A stretch of DNA of 64,000 nt from positions 7,685,005-7,749,004 of the forward strand of contig JANUWF010000008.1 in assembly GCA_026120185.1 (NCBI GenBank), given 5' to 3'. Made by a program: the position numbers and the translations under genes. Source of the DNA: Voacanga thouarsii (taxonomy: Eukaryota > Streptophyta > Magnoliopsida > Gentianales > Apocynaceae). Under the pieces are notes generated by a model. That model saw only the letters and a program-made list of their open reading frames with translations. It ran no database searches and had not been told where the DNA came from. Below, one piece after another: positions 46,753-57,960 of this stretch. Each line of letters begins with the position of its first letter. Position 1 is the stretch's first letter.

Positions 46753-48781
46753 TGAAGGAAACGTGAAAACAGGGGAGGATGCTGTACGTTAAAAAATTTC
46801 ACGGAGAAAAATAAACCGAGCCATAAAGGCTATGCGGAAGCGTGAAGATCATACCTTTGCATTCCTTAACCCTCCCAGGTTGCGTAGGAATAGATTGAAC
46901 GACTGGAATCGCCTCGCTTTACACACTTGAAGGAGCTTCCGGTTGAACACCCGCTAGCCTTCTACTTCGCCTTGTTTGCATTAACGCTTAGCTCTCCAGC
47001 TCTCGGGATATTCCTCAGCCTAACCTCTAGTTGGTGAACACTATGGTGAAGAGGAACGGTCTCAAAACCCCTTGGTTCTTTTGCTATTGATTAGCAAAGA
47101 ACAAGAAGAAACCACAGATGAGGGAGAGGGAAAGACGTCAGCCACCAGAGAGAGAGTGACGTGAGTCTTGTGAGGCTAGGGAAAAATTAGGGTTTTTTTT
47201 CTTTTCCAAAGAGTTGTTTATAAGTTAGCCTAAACTAGGTCTCTTAATATCTGATAAACATATCCCCAGGATTTCAAAACACCCGGATGTTATCCTGAGA
47301 ATCAGTTTGGCCTAACCCTAAACTCCTCTTAACCGTATCTGGAAAAACCTTAAGGTCCAAGCTATTGGGCCAGAAAAATATTTATTATTTTCCTTGGACC
47401 CAAAAGGCCCAAAATAATAAATATTAATTATTTATTTCCTGGGCTTACATAAGTAACCCAATAAATAATTAATGAGCCCAAATGAACCATGATAATTAAT
47501 CTTTAATTATTTATTTCTTGGGCCTATATAAATAACCCAATAAATAATTAAACATTATTTATTTCCCCTAGTTTAAGCCCAGGTTAATTTCTTAATTATT
47601 CATACTGGACCTAGGCCCTGAATAATTAATTAACCAATTAAACTAGATAATTAATTTCTCTCAACTCCTATTTTATTTATTTATTTATTTTATTCCAGTC
47701 CAATAATAAATTAGACTTCTTGAATAAAATAAAATAAAATAAGATCCTCTTCAACTGAGACCAATTCCTCAACCCAAAAGTAGTTAGGACTTACGGGCTA
47801 TCCCGAGGACCAAAAAGACACATCGTCTTGGCTGCTAAAATGACCAAAATACCCCTGCTATATAAATAGCTGTATTTTGCATTTTAAATATTTCCTAATA
47901 TCACCATAAGGAAATATTGACCCCAAGGACAATGATGCATTCGTAAAGTCTCCGACCTACAGGTGAAATGACTAAAATACCCCTCTACAGATCGCCGTAC
48001 ATTTAGAGAGGAAGAAGTGTACTAACACCCCTCTAAATGACATCTACCATCCTTAGGCTTCTAGTCCAATGATCCACGACTTCCTGGAGTGTTTCCACTT
48101 TCCAAGGGAGCTACCCTAAAGCAAACATCCAAGTCATGTTTCCTGGGCACTCGGATAATTTAGACCATTCTGGACAACCACAAGGGGCGATATAGTGCGA
48201 AACTATCTTGTATAAGTCTGGCTTAACTAACTAGTCACACATACCCAACATGCAAGTATATTGGCCCTACAATAGAACCTCAACTACAGCAAATCAAAGT
48301 ATATGCTTCCAACTTCGCCAGACTACCAACTCAAACTCAAGTCGTAGAGTACTAGTCTACGCTGTAGCAGTAGTAGTCTAGGTTTCTACCATATAGTACT
48401 TTGAGAAACTACTACGACAGGTCTTGTTCTACGTATTCGAAATACGCTTATGTCATGAAGTGAGTGGACTACCCACTAGCTAAAGGTAAGCCATTCCCCA
48501 TTTGGAATTCATAACATAATAACCTAAACATGATGAGGTTCTCAGTCTCATCAATAGGTTAAGAACAAATGTTTATGTGTTAAATAACCCGTGATCCATA
48601 CCTTACTGTGAAAGGCCACTATTCACATGGATCACTTATTTAAACACAATGGGCCTGTTGCAAACGAAAATCGTGCACAAACAAAAAGTAAATTCACAAA
48701 CAATTTCTGAAAATAAATTCTTTCATTAAAATATTCGATTTTACATCAAAAGCCTAGTCTAAGAGGGTATACAATCCAACA
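46753..48781 (-). mobile_element. Solo LTR of a third family (I, 2.03 kb)
   Basis: Interrupts LTR N between bases that are adjacent in the sister copies. Plus-strand ends are TGAAGGAAACG and AATCCAACA, flanked by TGACT (46748-46752) and TAACT (48782-48786). On the minus strand it starts TGTTGGATTGTATACCC. No ORF of note. The TG...CA ends, 5-bp duplication and size indicate a solo LTR. Family not recognised; a copia-like look is inferred from the start only. Confidence 0.65.
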
Positions 48782-48808
48782 TAACTATTTAGTGCCAGTG
48801 ATATAATC

Positions 48809-49246
48809 TCAATATAGCAAATGTGCAAGTATCCTTAGACTTGAGATTTCTGAGGTACTTTGTTTGCTGAGCCTTGTACTTTGATTCCAATCTCCGGAGC
48901 TCGATCGAGGGCCGCCTATAGGATGGATATTGGGTACATTATGAGGTAAACGAAAATAGTTGAAATGGTCAATAAAGAATTCACCACTCCTAATAGTAGG
49001 GGCGAATATCTCACGGTCACTTGTAGGAATTATTACTTGAAAATTCCTTGGCCAAGGTGATTGTGTATTGGAAACAGTTTCAATTGATACACATCTAGAG
49101 TAGTGGGTTTCTAGTACAAATACTATTGTATTCGAGCCAGAAGTAATTCTGGAGGGAGTTGGCACTAATTTTGTACTCCAAACTGAATGAGATATTATAT
49201 GGTGAAAGGAGTTAATTGCACTGAAGTTTGTTATTGAAGGATTCAT
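48809..49246 (-). other. 145-codon ORF antisense to copia-type LTR N
   Basis: Continuous on the strand opposite to the LTR. Segments: ITNFSAINSFHHIISHSVWS, then TPSRI, WPRNFQVIIPTSDREIFAP, TIRSGEFFIDHFNYFRLPHN and NIHPIGGPRSSSGDWNQSTR, ending RILAHLLY. The C-terminal half is repeated in the same frame, with the same stop, at 5472-5723; the frame is also open in the copy at 56348-56560. The N-terminal half matches 56132-56410 and 10647-10883. No known domain. Either an antisense gene within the LTR or chance. Confidence 0.35.
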
Positions 49247-49464
49247 GTCAAGCCATTTGATTTCCTAGACTCTTGGATGGTCATGATGTGTTGCTAGAAA
49301 CCGTTCATGATCTGAGAATATGGATTTATTAATTGATGAATTAATAAACCAATCATGATTAGAATTAATAGGATTAATTCTAATTAATTATGGATTATTA
49401 ATCTTATAGATATTTGGATAAATTCATGTTCACTACCAATTAACTGGGAAACCTAATAGGTCAC

Positions 49465-49580
49465 CACTATAGAGGATTATTTACTCAAGATGTTATTTGA
49501 TAATATATAGTGGAGTTGTCACACACTATAGAGGATTATTTACTCAAGATGTTATTTGATAACATAGTGGAGTTAATTGA
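49465..49580 (+). repeat. 59-bp tandem duplication
   Basis: The segment starting CACTATAGAGGATTATTTAC occurs at 49465 and again at 49524 with few changes. Within LTR N. Confidence 0.85.
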
Positions 49581-49792
49581 GAGAAAGAGAAGTTGTTGTA
49601 GACAAATTATAATTAGTTATATTTTGTGATGCAAGTTGTAATTGTGAGAACTTGATGTTTCCAATTACAATTAGGGAATTCTAATAGGATTAGAATTCTC
49701 AGTTTTGGAAGGAATTTTCGTGTGACATATATTATGAGTCACACAAAACCCTAAAAGGGTGATTCACATGAAAATAGGAGCCACAAAATAAA

Positions 49793-49845
49793 TGTCTTCT
49801 TCTTCTTCTTCTTCTTCTTCTTCTTCTTCTTCTTCTTCTTCTTCT

Positions 49846-49904
<59 letters not shown>
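49793..49904. repeat. Compound (CTT)n-(CT)n microsatellite
   Basis: About 58 bases of CTT units followed by about 54 bases of CT units. Within LTR N; the other copies of this LTR lack a tract of this length. Confidence 0.95.
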
Positions 49905-49907
<3 letters not shown>

Positions 49908-50254
49908 TTTACTAAAAACGCAAATAGCCCTAACCGCCATCTTTTTCTGCTAGCACAGGAAATTTTGGTGCTTGAGTATTCCTCTGTGTGGATTAATATT
50001 AGAGATAATCACACACTGTGATTATAGTGGTTAGACGTCCAATTCTCATGGAGTTTGCGTAAGAGGATTGCTGGATCGCACCTCGACTTGAAGAAGATCA
50101 ATTTTGTTCTTCAGACGTTCACCCAAAGGTAAAAGCCGTAACCTTTATTATCATTATGTCTTGTTTTCCACACATAGACGAGTCGTGGGAGGGTATCTCG
50201 TTTTATTTTTCGCTACGCCGTATACTATACGAGCCTTAGTTACCCAACAATCTT

Positions 50255-50351
50255 ACCCTTTTGTAGGATCTGGAATTGAGCAGACTTACGGATAGAAGGA
50301 CGATATCACAGTGACAACAGTTTAGGTCTGAATGTTTCCCTTTTGATAATG
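50255..50351 (+). repeat. Chromovirus G LTR fragment (right part)
   Basis: Continues the LTR after N: ATCTGGAATTGAGCAGACTT and ACAGTTTAGGTCTGAATG match 4756-4840 and 11806-11850. Cut at 50352 by LTR J. Confidence 0.7.
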
Positions 50352-52690
50352 TGTAACACCCCACTATCAATGTACCCAGATAGGGCGGGATGTCGCCCCG
50401 TCTAGAGGACCCGAGGTACAAAATAACAAATAATAAAAAAAACCAACTAAATAAAATAATAAAATACTCTTATTACATCTGAGAGAAATGCTTATACAAG
50501 TCCGAGAGATCAAAACTAACAAACATCTCTTGAAAGAAATATAAATCAAAACAAAATAAATAAATTGACGATCATCACTTATTTCTTCAACCTGCTCAAT
50601 ATAAGCACTCCTCTAAAATTATGATATAACAGGTGTGAGATTAGCATCTCAGTAAGTCCTGTGTGTGCATGTGACAAATATAACCGTTTCGGGCATGTAG
50701 GTTTATCAAAATCACAAAATCGTGTTTGCAAGTCAATTTCATCAATAACAATTATACAAAGGAGCCTTGCTCAATGAATCCAAAATAGATTACAATAAAT
50801 CATTGTTTCATCATATTCATAATTAATTAGGTAGGGATTAGCAATGAATCAAACAATAGTATCATAATCCATATCATGGATACCACCATGATAACGTCCC
50901 AATGTATTCTTCGAACAATGGGCAGTGGGTGATCCACCCACTAGGGTGAGATACTCCTCAATCTCTACACCCAACACTCCAGTTATCCAACCCGGATAAA
51001 CATTGTCCACATGGACCAATATGCTAGCTCGGACTGGCTTGACTAAGTAGTACTATCACCTCTCCAAGTTGAGTTCATCTTCTGGAGATGGCTTCCTGCT
51101 AGAAGACTCACTCTTACTATTCAAGACTAGTACCACTAGCCTACTCCGGCTGAGGCCTCAACGCTCCCTATTTAGGGATAGAATCATTTTCTTTTTTTTT
51201 TTTTGAAATTCTTTGATTAGTTTGATTACAAAACATGGTTTTTCATAATAGCATTTCCAACCTAAGTATCGAAATATCATAGTATAACTCATCATATTTA
51301 ACTAACGTTTCAATCCTCTTGTCAAACATTATATTGACATCAATTCCAAATAACCTTGTGAAAAATGCATGCAAACATGTAACATTTATCAAAACGGTTA
51401 TGCAGGGACTTACCTGAAGCAGTCAATAAAGTAATATCAACAACTCTGATCTTCTATTTCAAACATAACCTCTTATCTCTTAGTGATAAGCAACTGCAGA
51501 GATCCAAAAAGTGGCTCCTTTCATAATCAAGTTGAACTCATTGAGGGAAGGAGAAGAAAAAGACTTTCTTCGAACTTCTAGAGCTTCCGTGTGGTTGCAA
51601 GGAGAATGGAGAAAATCAGCCTTGTGATTCGGTTGATAGGAAAGCTCGGGAAAGGAAAAGAAAGAATTTAGAATAGTGGACACAGTTTACCTTGTAGGAG
51701 ACTTGCAAATGCCAAGAATATTGTGTGTAAGCTCGGTTTCTCTGATTGGGTATGTTCAAAAAGGACGTTTGAAAGGGGTCAAGAATTCTACTTGATGTTT
51801 CTTGTATTTTGGGAGGACATAAACCGAGAAGGATAGGGAATGGGAGTGCACTAGGCATTCAACACTTGTTGTCTAGGTTTTGTTATCTTTCATGCGTGAG
51901 TGTTGGCTAAAGTGGCTGCTAGAATTTGCTGCAATTAGGGAAAGCATTTCGGTTGTGTATGTGTAAGTGTGTCATCCGACACTTGAATGCTAGCGGGATT
52001 AATCTTGGTGTTATGTCAGATAGCTTCTAAATAGATATTATTGTCAAAAGATGCTGTAGTTAATTCTTGAGAGAACTCCTTTGAGTTCACTTCTTTATTC
52101 TCGGCTGCTAAGAAAAGAAAATGGCAGTGGTTGTTCTAAAGGCTTGCTGACCGAAAGTCTGCGTTTAAAATTTCAGTGCTACCATTTGGTATGTCGGCCG
52201 AGTTCGTTTGATGATGTAATATGGCTGAAGTCACTGAAATTTAAGGCTTAAGAGGAAGTGATAAGTTAACCAATATTTTATTCAATATAGGAATATATGG
52301 ACTAGAGTTTTAAGAGGATGGGAAATCTATCTTCTGCTGGCTATGCAGTTTGGTCAATATGATGGAGAAAAGGAAAATATTCTTCAACTTGTGCCGGGCT
52401 TGTTGTCGATTGATTATGAGAAGGGAAACAGCTTGGGTAACCGATATTCACAAGGAAGCGAAGAGTTCTACTTGGTAAAAAAATTTTGATTTGCATGAAT
52501 ATAAATTGCATAATAAATGATAAAGTTTTCAGCTATTTCCAAGTATTTGTGTAGCTTTGAACAACCTCTTAAATGGTAGATAATACTTTTAGAATTGCTA
52601 GAATTTTTGGGTTGCACTAAAGAAAAATCCTTAAGGGGAAATGATATGATATTGTGTGGGCTTTTTCTTGGTGTTGTGAGTGGCTTAGTT
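50352..52690 (-). repeat. Divergent giant-LTR relative J (right boundary unknown)
   Basis: Starts TGTAACACCCCACTATCAAT and keeps the block order of the Tekay-like LTRs in minus orientation: GCGGGATGTCGCCCCGTC, CAGTAAGTCC.GTGTGTGC, GGTGATC near 50930, TGCTAGCTCGGACTGG (51028), TCTGGAGATGGCTTCCTGC (51081), ACTTACCTGA (51408). Similarity then fades. I could not find the expected GGTTTCACA end or a matching TAATG duplication, so 52690 is only where recognisable LTR sequence gives out. No gene. Confidence 0.5.
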
Positions 52691-53470
52691 AGTTATGTGT
52701 TCAGCTCAATCAATGAGACCAAAAATAGGGATTCTTCTTGGGACAAAAAGGAGAAAATGAGATAATAACCTACCCTCTATCAAACCCTTGAAGAACTAAG
52801 CTTCAAAGACCCTCAAGAATAGTAGAAAGTTCTACTACAATCTCACCCCAATATCCTTGAAGCAACAAAGGTAAACAAGAATAAATAGAATAAAGAAAAT
52901 AGGCACCCAAGTAATGGAATTCAAACAAACCTTAGAAGAACAAAGTAACTAAGACCCATTCAAAGAAACCACATTGGATTATCCAAAAGATTTATAGACT
53001 TATTCGTAAGGAGGACTAGCCCTTAAGCATGGTCTTGAACAAGATGAACAAGGAGGCTAGGGCCTCTCAAGATTCTTTCTCAAATTTGAATTAAAGTATG
53101 TGAATTGTATTGTCAAATCACTAAAGGTGCTATTTATGCTATCCTAACCCTTGGTAAGTAATCCCTGAGATTCTATTACAGTTTAGGGTCTTAATAAGGC
53201 TTTACAAACACTTAAAATTAGAGAAAACTAGAGCAAATATAAAAAACGCAGGCACCAGGCTGCAGCCGGTGCCGGTTTGGACACTACAGCCAACGCCGGT
53301 TGCGAACTGTCTTTAGGCGGTCAATTGCCAGAATGAAGCCATTGTTGGGCAGATTGAAGCCGGCACCGGTTCGGCTACTTGGGGCAGCGCCGACTATCCT
53401 CTTGAGGCCTCCTTTTTGGTCTAGTTTCATCCATCTTTGTTGTCGGCTTGATTTCTTGTTGGGGTCCTTC
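52691..53470 (-). repeat. Gypsy-like LTR/3' non-coding segment with GC-rich modules
   Basis: No supported gene. On the minus strand it follows the pol tail at 53471-53785. It holds four GC-rich motifs (CCGGTGCCGG 53265-53274, CGCCGGTTGC near 53293, CCGGCACCGG 53359-53368, CAGCGCCGAC 53384-53393). A TTTATGCTATCC-type transcript leader may lie near 53130. LTR edges were not located. Confidence 0.4.
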
Positions 53471-53785
53471 TTAGATAGTCATCAAAATGAACTCTTGGCT
53501 AGCTTCCTCAACTTTCCAACCCTCTTCCATCCTCAAGCATGGTTTAATGAGCAATTGAAACTCATCTTGAAGCTTCTTAAACCTAGATCTTGTCATCGGT
53601 CCTTGTCCTTGCATGGTCACGCCTCCCCCTCCTTGATCTTGACTTCTATGATAAAGTGGAGTCTCATCAGGAAATAAATGAAGTTCTAAAAGATAACAGC
53701 TGTATGCTTTCTTCAGCAAAATCTGAAACTTGAAATGGTTAATTTGAAGAAGTCTTAAACTTCTAGTAATGGTGGCTGAAATCAC
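53471..53785 (-). pseudogene. Possible C-terminal tail of a Ty3/gypsy polyprotein
   Basis: 104 codons. It contains QGQGPMTRSRFKKLQDEFQ, like the GPMTRARAKKLQEAL-type tail that ends many plant Ty3/gypsy polyproteins. The rest (MISATITRSLRLLQ..., ...EEASQEFILMTI) is not recognised, and no integrase or RT precedes it. Only the tail motif supports the call. Confidence 0.45.
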
Positions 53786-54382
53786 TTCTAATCACTGAAC
53801 TCTCCTTGTTGTTGACTGGTTTTAGTGGAGAATAGGGCAGGAAAACCGAATTGTTGAAAAAGAAAAAGGAAAATAAAGTTTTATTGCATAAAATAAAAAC
53901 TATGGTTTTTATAAGAGATAAAAATGATGAATATTTGGTTATGATTCTCCAGCTATCTATAAGTGTTTAAATGTAATTTAAACACTCCCCAAGTGGTGGC
54001 CGAAATAGAGAAGAGGAATATTGGTGGAAATTTTGAAACAAAGAAAGGGAAAAGATGAAGAAGGTTTTATTAAAAATAATAGATGATAACTAACAAGATG
54101 AAAAGCTGTATTATCTTTCCAATGAATCTGAAAATTTGAAATTACTACATTGAAGAAGTCCTACACTTCCAATAGTGGCGGTTGAAATACTAGGATAGTT
54201 GGGGTTTTCTTCAAATATATAGTAAAGAGATTTTCATAAAAGATAATTCGAAATTGGTAAAAGAAAAATAACATAAATTTAGATTTTCTTAGCTAAATAA
54301 CTATAGTATTTAAAATACAAGATATTAGGAGAATTTATCTCCAAATAGCAACTGGATTTCCTCTTCTTTAGGCTGTCGTTAA

Positions 54383-54610
54383 GAGAATAACTATGATGTT
54401 CTTGTTGTATTTAAAGCACAAAAATCTGATTATATAGATAAAAGGCAATAGATAATTGTTAGCTAATAAATATTGGAAAATACTTTGATATCAGAGGAGA
54501 ATAACTAGGATGCTCTTGTTGTATTTAAAGCACAAAAATATGATTATATAGATAAAACACAATAGATAATTGTTAGCTAATAAATATTGGAAAAATACTT
54601 TGATGTCAGA
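54383..54610 (+). repeat. 114-bp tandem duplication
   Basis: Two adjacent copies (54383-54496, 54497-54610), each beginning GAGAATAACTA and containing CTTGTTGTATTTAAAGCAC and AGATAATTGTTAGCTAATAA. They differ at only a few positions, so the duplication is young compared with its surroundings. Confidence 0.9.
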
Positions 54611-55026
54611 GGATATTATCATAAAAGAATATTCTAGTTTTTATCTTCAAAGTATTGTAGGGATTGAACCCTCAAAATAGCAGTAGCTGGGTTGGGGGTT
54701 TCCAGAAAATTAAACACAAAATAGGTTAAATAAATTTTCGAGTAGATAATTTAATAATTTACAAAAGATAAAAGAGATATTATCTTCAAAGGTTTTCAAA
54801 TAACACTAGTTTATCCATCCAATTAATATAACATCTTCGAAACATAATTTTAGCCTAATAATCCCTAAGTGTTGGCTAGGGTAGAGAAATATATTAAATA
54901 GGTAGTTGAAATATAGCTTAAATAATTATCTTAAAAGATTTTAAATCACAAGATAAAATCATTTCAAAATTCAAATTAAATACAATTATTCTACACTAAT
55001 TTTTGGTCAAATAGACATATGTATAA

Positions 55027-55058
55027 GACACACACACACACACATGCGCGCGCGCGCG
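55027..55058. repeat. (CA)n-(CG)n alternating tract
   Basis: CA repeats pass through ATG into a pure CG run. Confidence 0.9.
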
Positions 55059-55563
55059 AATAGCAAATAGCAAATAGCTCACCTGGTGGCTTCAAAATGC
55101 CAACTCAGTATATATTTGTATATATATTAGATTCTACGAAGAATAATCTAAGTAAATCTTTTGGAAAAGATAAAAGATAATTTTGGTAAAATTTTAAAAG
55201 ATAAATAAATAAATTTTACCACAATCCATTCAAGTAACAAACGAAATAATTTGAAGGAATTTATCCCTTAAAAAGTGTGGAACTAAGCTGTTTTTTGGCC
55301 ACGGAAGAAAAGAGGAAAAAGGGCACAATTTTGGTGGTGTTAGGCTTCGAAGTCGAGTCTACAAGAGATAATTCCCAAGTCTTTACTAATGGACCATAAT
55401 GGTCGTCGTGTCTATAATACTAACCAAATTTCCTTCATCTTCATCCTAGTCATCTCTTATGCCAATATAAATTATAAACTCAAGTAAACACATCTCACTC
55501 AACAAAAGGGTCGTCATAAGTTCACTAAGCGAACTTAAACACTAATAAACATAAGAATTAAGA

Positions 55564-55614
55564 TGCGCACGCGCACGCGTGCGTGCGCACTCACACACAC
55601 ACACACATACACAC
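55564..55614. repeat. Alternating purine-pyrimidine tract with GC palindrome
   Basis: GCGCACGCGCACGCGTGCGT followed by GCGCAC and then CA repeats. The first part is nearly palindromic. Confidence 0.9.
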
Positions 55615-55717
55615 ATGACCCTCAAACACATCAATAAATGTTTTATAAATCTATGTGTACATGCAAAACACCAAGTAATGCCCTTAATTCCCATGTACTT
55701 AGGGTAGGGTTTAAACA

Positions 55718-57065
55718 TGTTGGGTATATCATGCATAGCATATATGGCGCAGCGGAAAATTAAGAATAAAATACCATCCCAAGATCCACATATGTATGGA
55801 AAACAATACATAAAGAGAACAAAGGTAACAGTTTTACCTTTCTTTGAGCATCTGAAAAATAAAATTTTTCTTTCTTCTCTCTCACGATTGTAGCATGATC
55901 CAGCAATCCCTTTGATCAAACACCACGAGAATTGAATGTCCAACCACTACAATCACAGTGTGTGATTATCTCTAACAGAAATCCACACGGAGGATCACAC
56001 TTAAGCACTAAGATTTTCTGTGCTAGCAGAAAACAACAATGGCGGCTAGGGTTTGATGAAGATCAACAAGAGAGAAAAAGAAAAGAGAATGGAGTCGTGT
56101 ATCCCTTAATAAACCCATATTCCCATATCATGTGCGGTATCTAGCAACACATCATGACCACCCAAGAGTCCAGAAAGTCAAGTGGCTTGACATGAACCTT
56201 TCAATAACAAACTATAGTGCAATTAACTCCTTTCACCATATAATATCTCATTCGGTCTGGAGTACAAAATTAGTGCCAATTCCCTCTAGAATATATATTA
56301 ATTTTGGCCCGAATATAAGAGTACTTGTACCAAGAACCACTACTCTAAATGTGTATCAATTGAAACTATTTCCAATACACAATCGCTTTGGCCAAGGACT
56401 TCTCGAGTAGTAATTCCTACAAGTGGCCGTGAGATATTCGCCCCTACTATTAGGAGTGGTGAATCCTTTATTAACCCTCTCAACTACTTTTGTTTACCTC
56501 AAAATGTACCCAATATCCATCCCATAGGCGGCCCTCGATCTGGCTCCAGAGATTGGAATTAAAGCACAATGCTTAGCAAACAAAGTACCTTGGAGATCTT
56601 AAGTCTAAGGATACTTGCACGTTTTCTATATTGAGATTATATCACTGGCACTAAATAGTTATCCATATGATTATCTCATAGCTACGTCATCCAATATACT
56701 TGTTTCATTAACAAGCATCCATGTGCTAACTTTGAGTATGTCAATACTCACAGATATGAGAACTACCGCCTAATCAAATTAGGAAGTCTAACGTATGCTA
56801 GTCGTAATGCATTAATGATGTCCTATCTTATTAATACTACGACTAGGGACTATTTAATTACTAACACTATACAGTGTAGTAGGAATCTCATATCATGATA
56901 TCTATCATGATTTTCTTAATACAGTGTTGTACTAGGGACTTTATCTAACGGTTATATTACATAAAAGTAAACAAAAGAAACTATAAGATAAATAATGCCT
57001 TTTATTAAAATAAAATGTGTCATATACAACATATAAGTGATTGCCTCTGGGGCGTAACACTAACA
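55718..57065 (-). mobile_element. Copia-type solo LTR K (1.35 kb)
   Basis: Plus-strand ends TGTTGGGTATATC and CACTAACA; the minus strand starts TGTTAGTGTTACGCC. TAAAC occurs at both flanks (left one base away from the edge, right 57066-57070), consistent with a duplication. Inserted in the integrase of the chromovirus to the right. Same family as LTR N. Confidence 0.75.
56132..56560 (+). other. ORF antisense to copia-type LTR K
   Basis: Starts MRYLATHHDHPRVQKVKWLD, then SAINSFHHIISHSVWSTKLV. A frame change near 56340 leads into WPRTSRVVIPTSGREIFAP, TIRSGESFINPLNYF and NIHPIGG. It matches the ORF at 48809-49246. No known domain. Confidence 0.3.
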
Positions 57066-57340
57066 TAAACCTGTAATGAAATCTATAGTAATTTCATTCC
57101 ATTTCTACGATGGAGTAATGGCTAAAATAACCCTCCAGGCCGTTGCTAACCGGCTTTCACTTACCAACAATTTAAACATCAAGCTACAAAGTCTGAAATA
57201 TCCTTCTTCATACCAATCCACCAATAATGCCATTCCAAGTCCTAATACATCTTTACGGCTCTGCGATGGATGGTATACTTATTCCGATGTGCTTCCATTA
57301 AGATATCTTATCTCATTGCAGATTGTTTCAAAATACAATA
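57066..57340 (-). pseudogene. Chromovirus (minus, G type): integrase N-terminal part
   Basis: Minus strand, frameshifted: EAHRNKYTIHRRAVKMY, stop, DLEWHYWWIGMKKDISDFVA, then after a shift CLMFKLLVSES and KWNEITIDFITGL. This is the H2C2 zinc domain (EAH...H...WWxGMKKDI...C) and the start of the integrase core (WKWxxITxDFITGL). It is cut at 57065 by LTR K, so the DDE core and chromodomain are missing. Confidence 0.8.
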
Positions 57341-57488
57341 TTAATCTCGATAACATATAATCCCATCATTGTCCTTTCAGAACTCATCTCTTCCTTTATT
57401 CGCCTTCTTTTGTACCAACTTTTGCAACTCTTCATCTTTATCTTGCTCTTACTTCAACTGTTGTAAGAAAGAAGGTTGAATAAAGATA
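57341..57488 (-). pseudogene. RNase H/integrase linker of the minus chromovirus
   Basis: Frameshifted linker between RNase H and the integrase zinc domain. Readable only in pieces (QPSFLQQLK..., DELQKLVQ). Nothing else seen. Confidence 0.4.
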
Positions 57489-57960
57489 TTACTCATTTTT
57501 TATTTCTTCGTCTACTGCAAAAGCTTCCAATTCTGGAATTCGTAGCATCCGAAAAGCTGATAAATTCACCTTCCTACTAAGTGCATATGCTATTGTGTTG
57601 GTTTTTCCAAGATGATATCTAATTGGACATTCCAATTCTTCTAAAAATTCCATCCACCTACGCTGCCTCATGTTCAAATCCTTCCGAGTAAAAACATACT
57701 TCAAACTTTTATGGTCGGTGAAGACTTCAAATTTAGCCCCATATAAATAATATCTCCATTTCTTAAGGGCAAACATAATAGCTGCTAACTCGAAGTCATA
57801 TGTAGGGTAATTCTTCTCATGAGATTTCAATTTTCTAGAGATTTAAGCTATCACCTTTCTCTCCTGTATCAATACTCCTCCCAATCCTTCCTTTGATGCA
57901 TCTGTGTAGACCTCATAAGGTTGTTCATTATCGGCAATGCTAAAACAGGAGCAGAACTTA
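57489..57960 (-). pseudogene. Chromovirus (minus): RNase H
   Basis: Minus strand 57830-57489 reads [20 protein letters not shown], then [39 protein letters not shown], and [14 protein letters not shown]. These are the chromovirus RNase H motifs ([24 protein letters not shown]). The usual N-A-D-A-L-S-R-K has lost its Asp (IAYALSRK), and a catalytic-region Glu/Asp (YDFELAA) is present. The frame breaks on both sides. Confidence 0.85.

Larger units (their letters stand above)
46345..50249 (+). mobile_element. Copia-type LTR N, split by a third LTR type
   Basis: Starts TGTTAGTGTTGTGCCCTAGAG and ends GTTACCCAACA. Flanked by GTCTT (46340-46344) and ATCTT (50250-50254), a 5-bp duplication with one change. 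After removing the 2,029-bp insert the LTR is about 1.88 kb. Same family as 5461-6141, 9874-11565, 55718-57065 and 63216-63397. An AATAAAAGG segment lies near the start. It holds a compound microsatellite near its 3' end. Confidence 0.8.
53786..55717. other. Unassigned AT-rich repeat sequence
   Basis: No supported gene on either strand. Similar phrases recur (GAAGAAGTCxTAxACTTCxAxTA(A)TGGxGGxTGAAAT near 53745 and 54150), so it is itself repetitive. It contains a 114-bp tandem duplication and two alternating purine-pyrimidine tracts listed separately. The minus-strand ORF 55542-55943 is driven by the CA/CG microsatellite and is not supported. Confidence 0.4.

Noticed and set aside
53300..53677. 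125-codon plus-strand ORF
   Set aside because: It overlaps the GC-rich modules and is antisense to the gypsy pol tail (GPMTRSR motif). No domain, and composition follows the modules.
55542..55943. 133-codon minus-strand ORF with a run of Cys-Val
   Set aside because: The C-terminal half is a translation of the CA/CG microsatellite. The rest overlaps an LTR edge. No domain.
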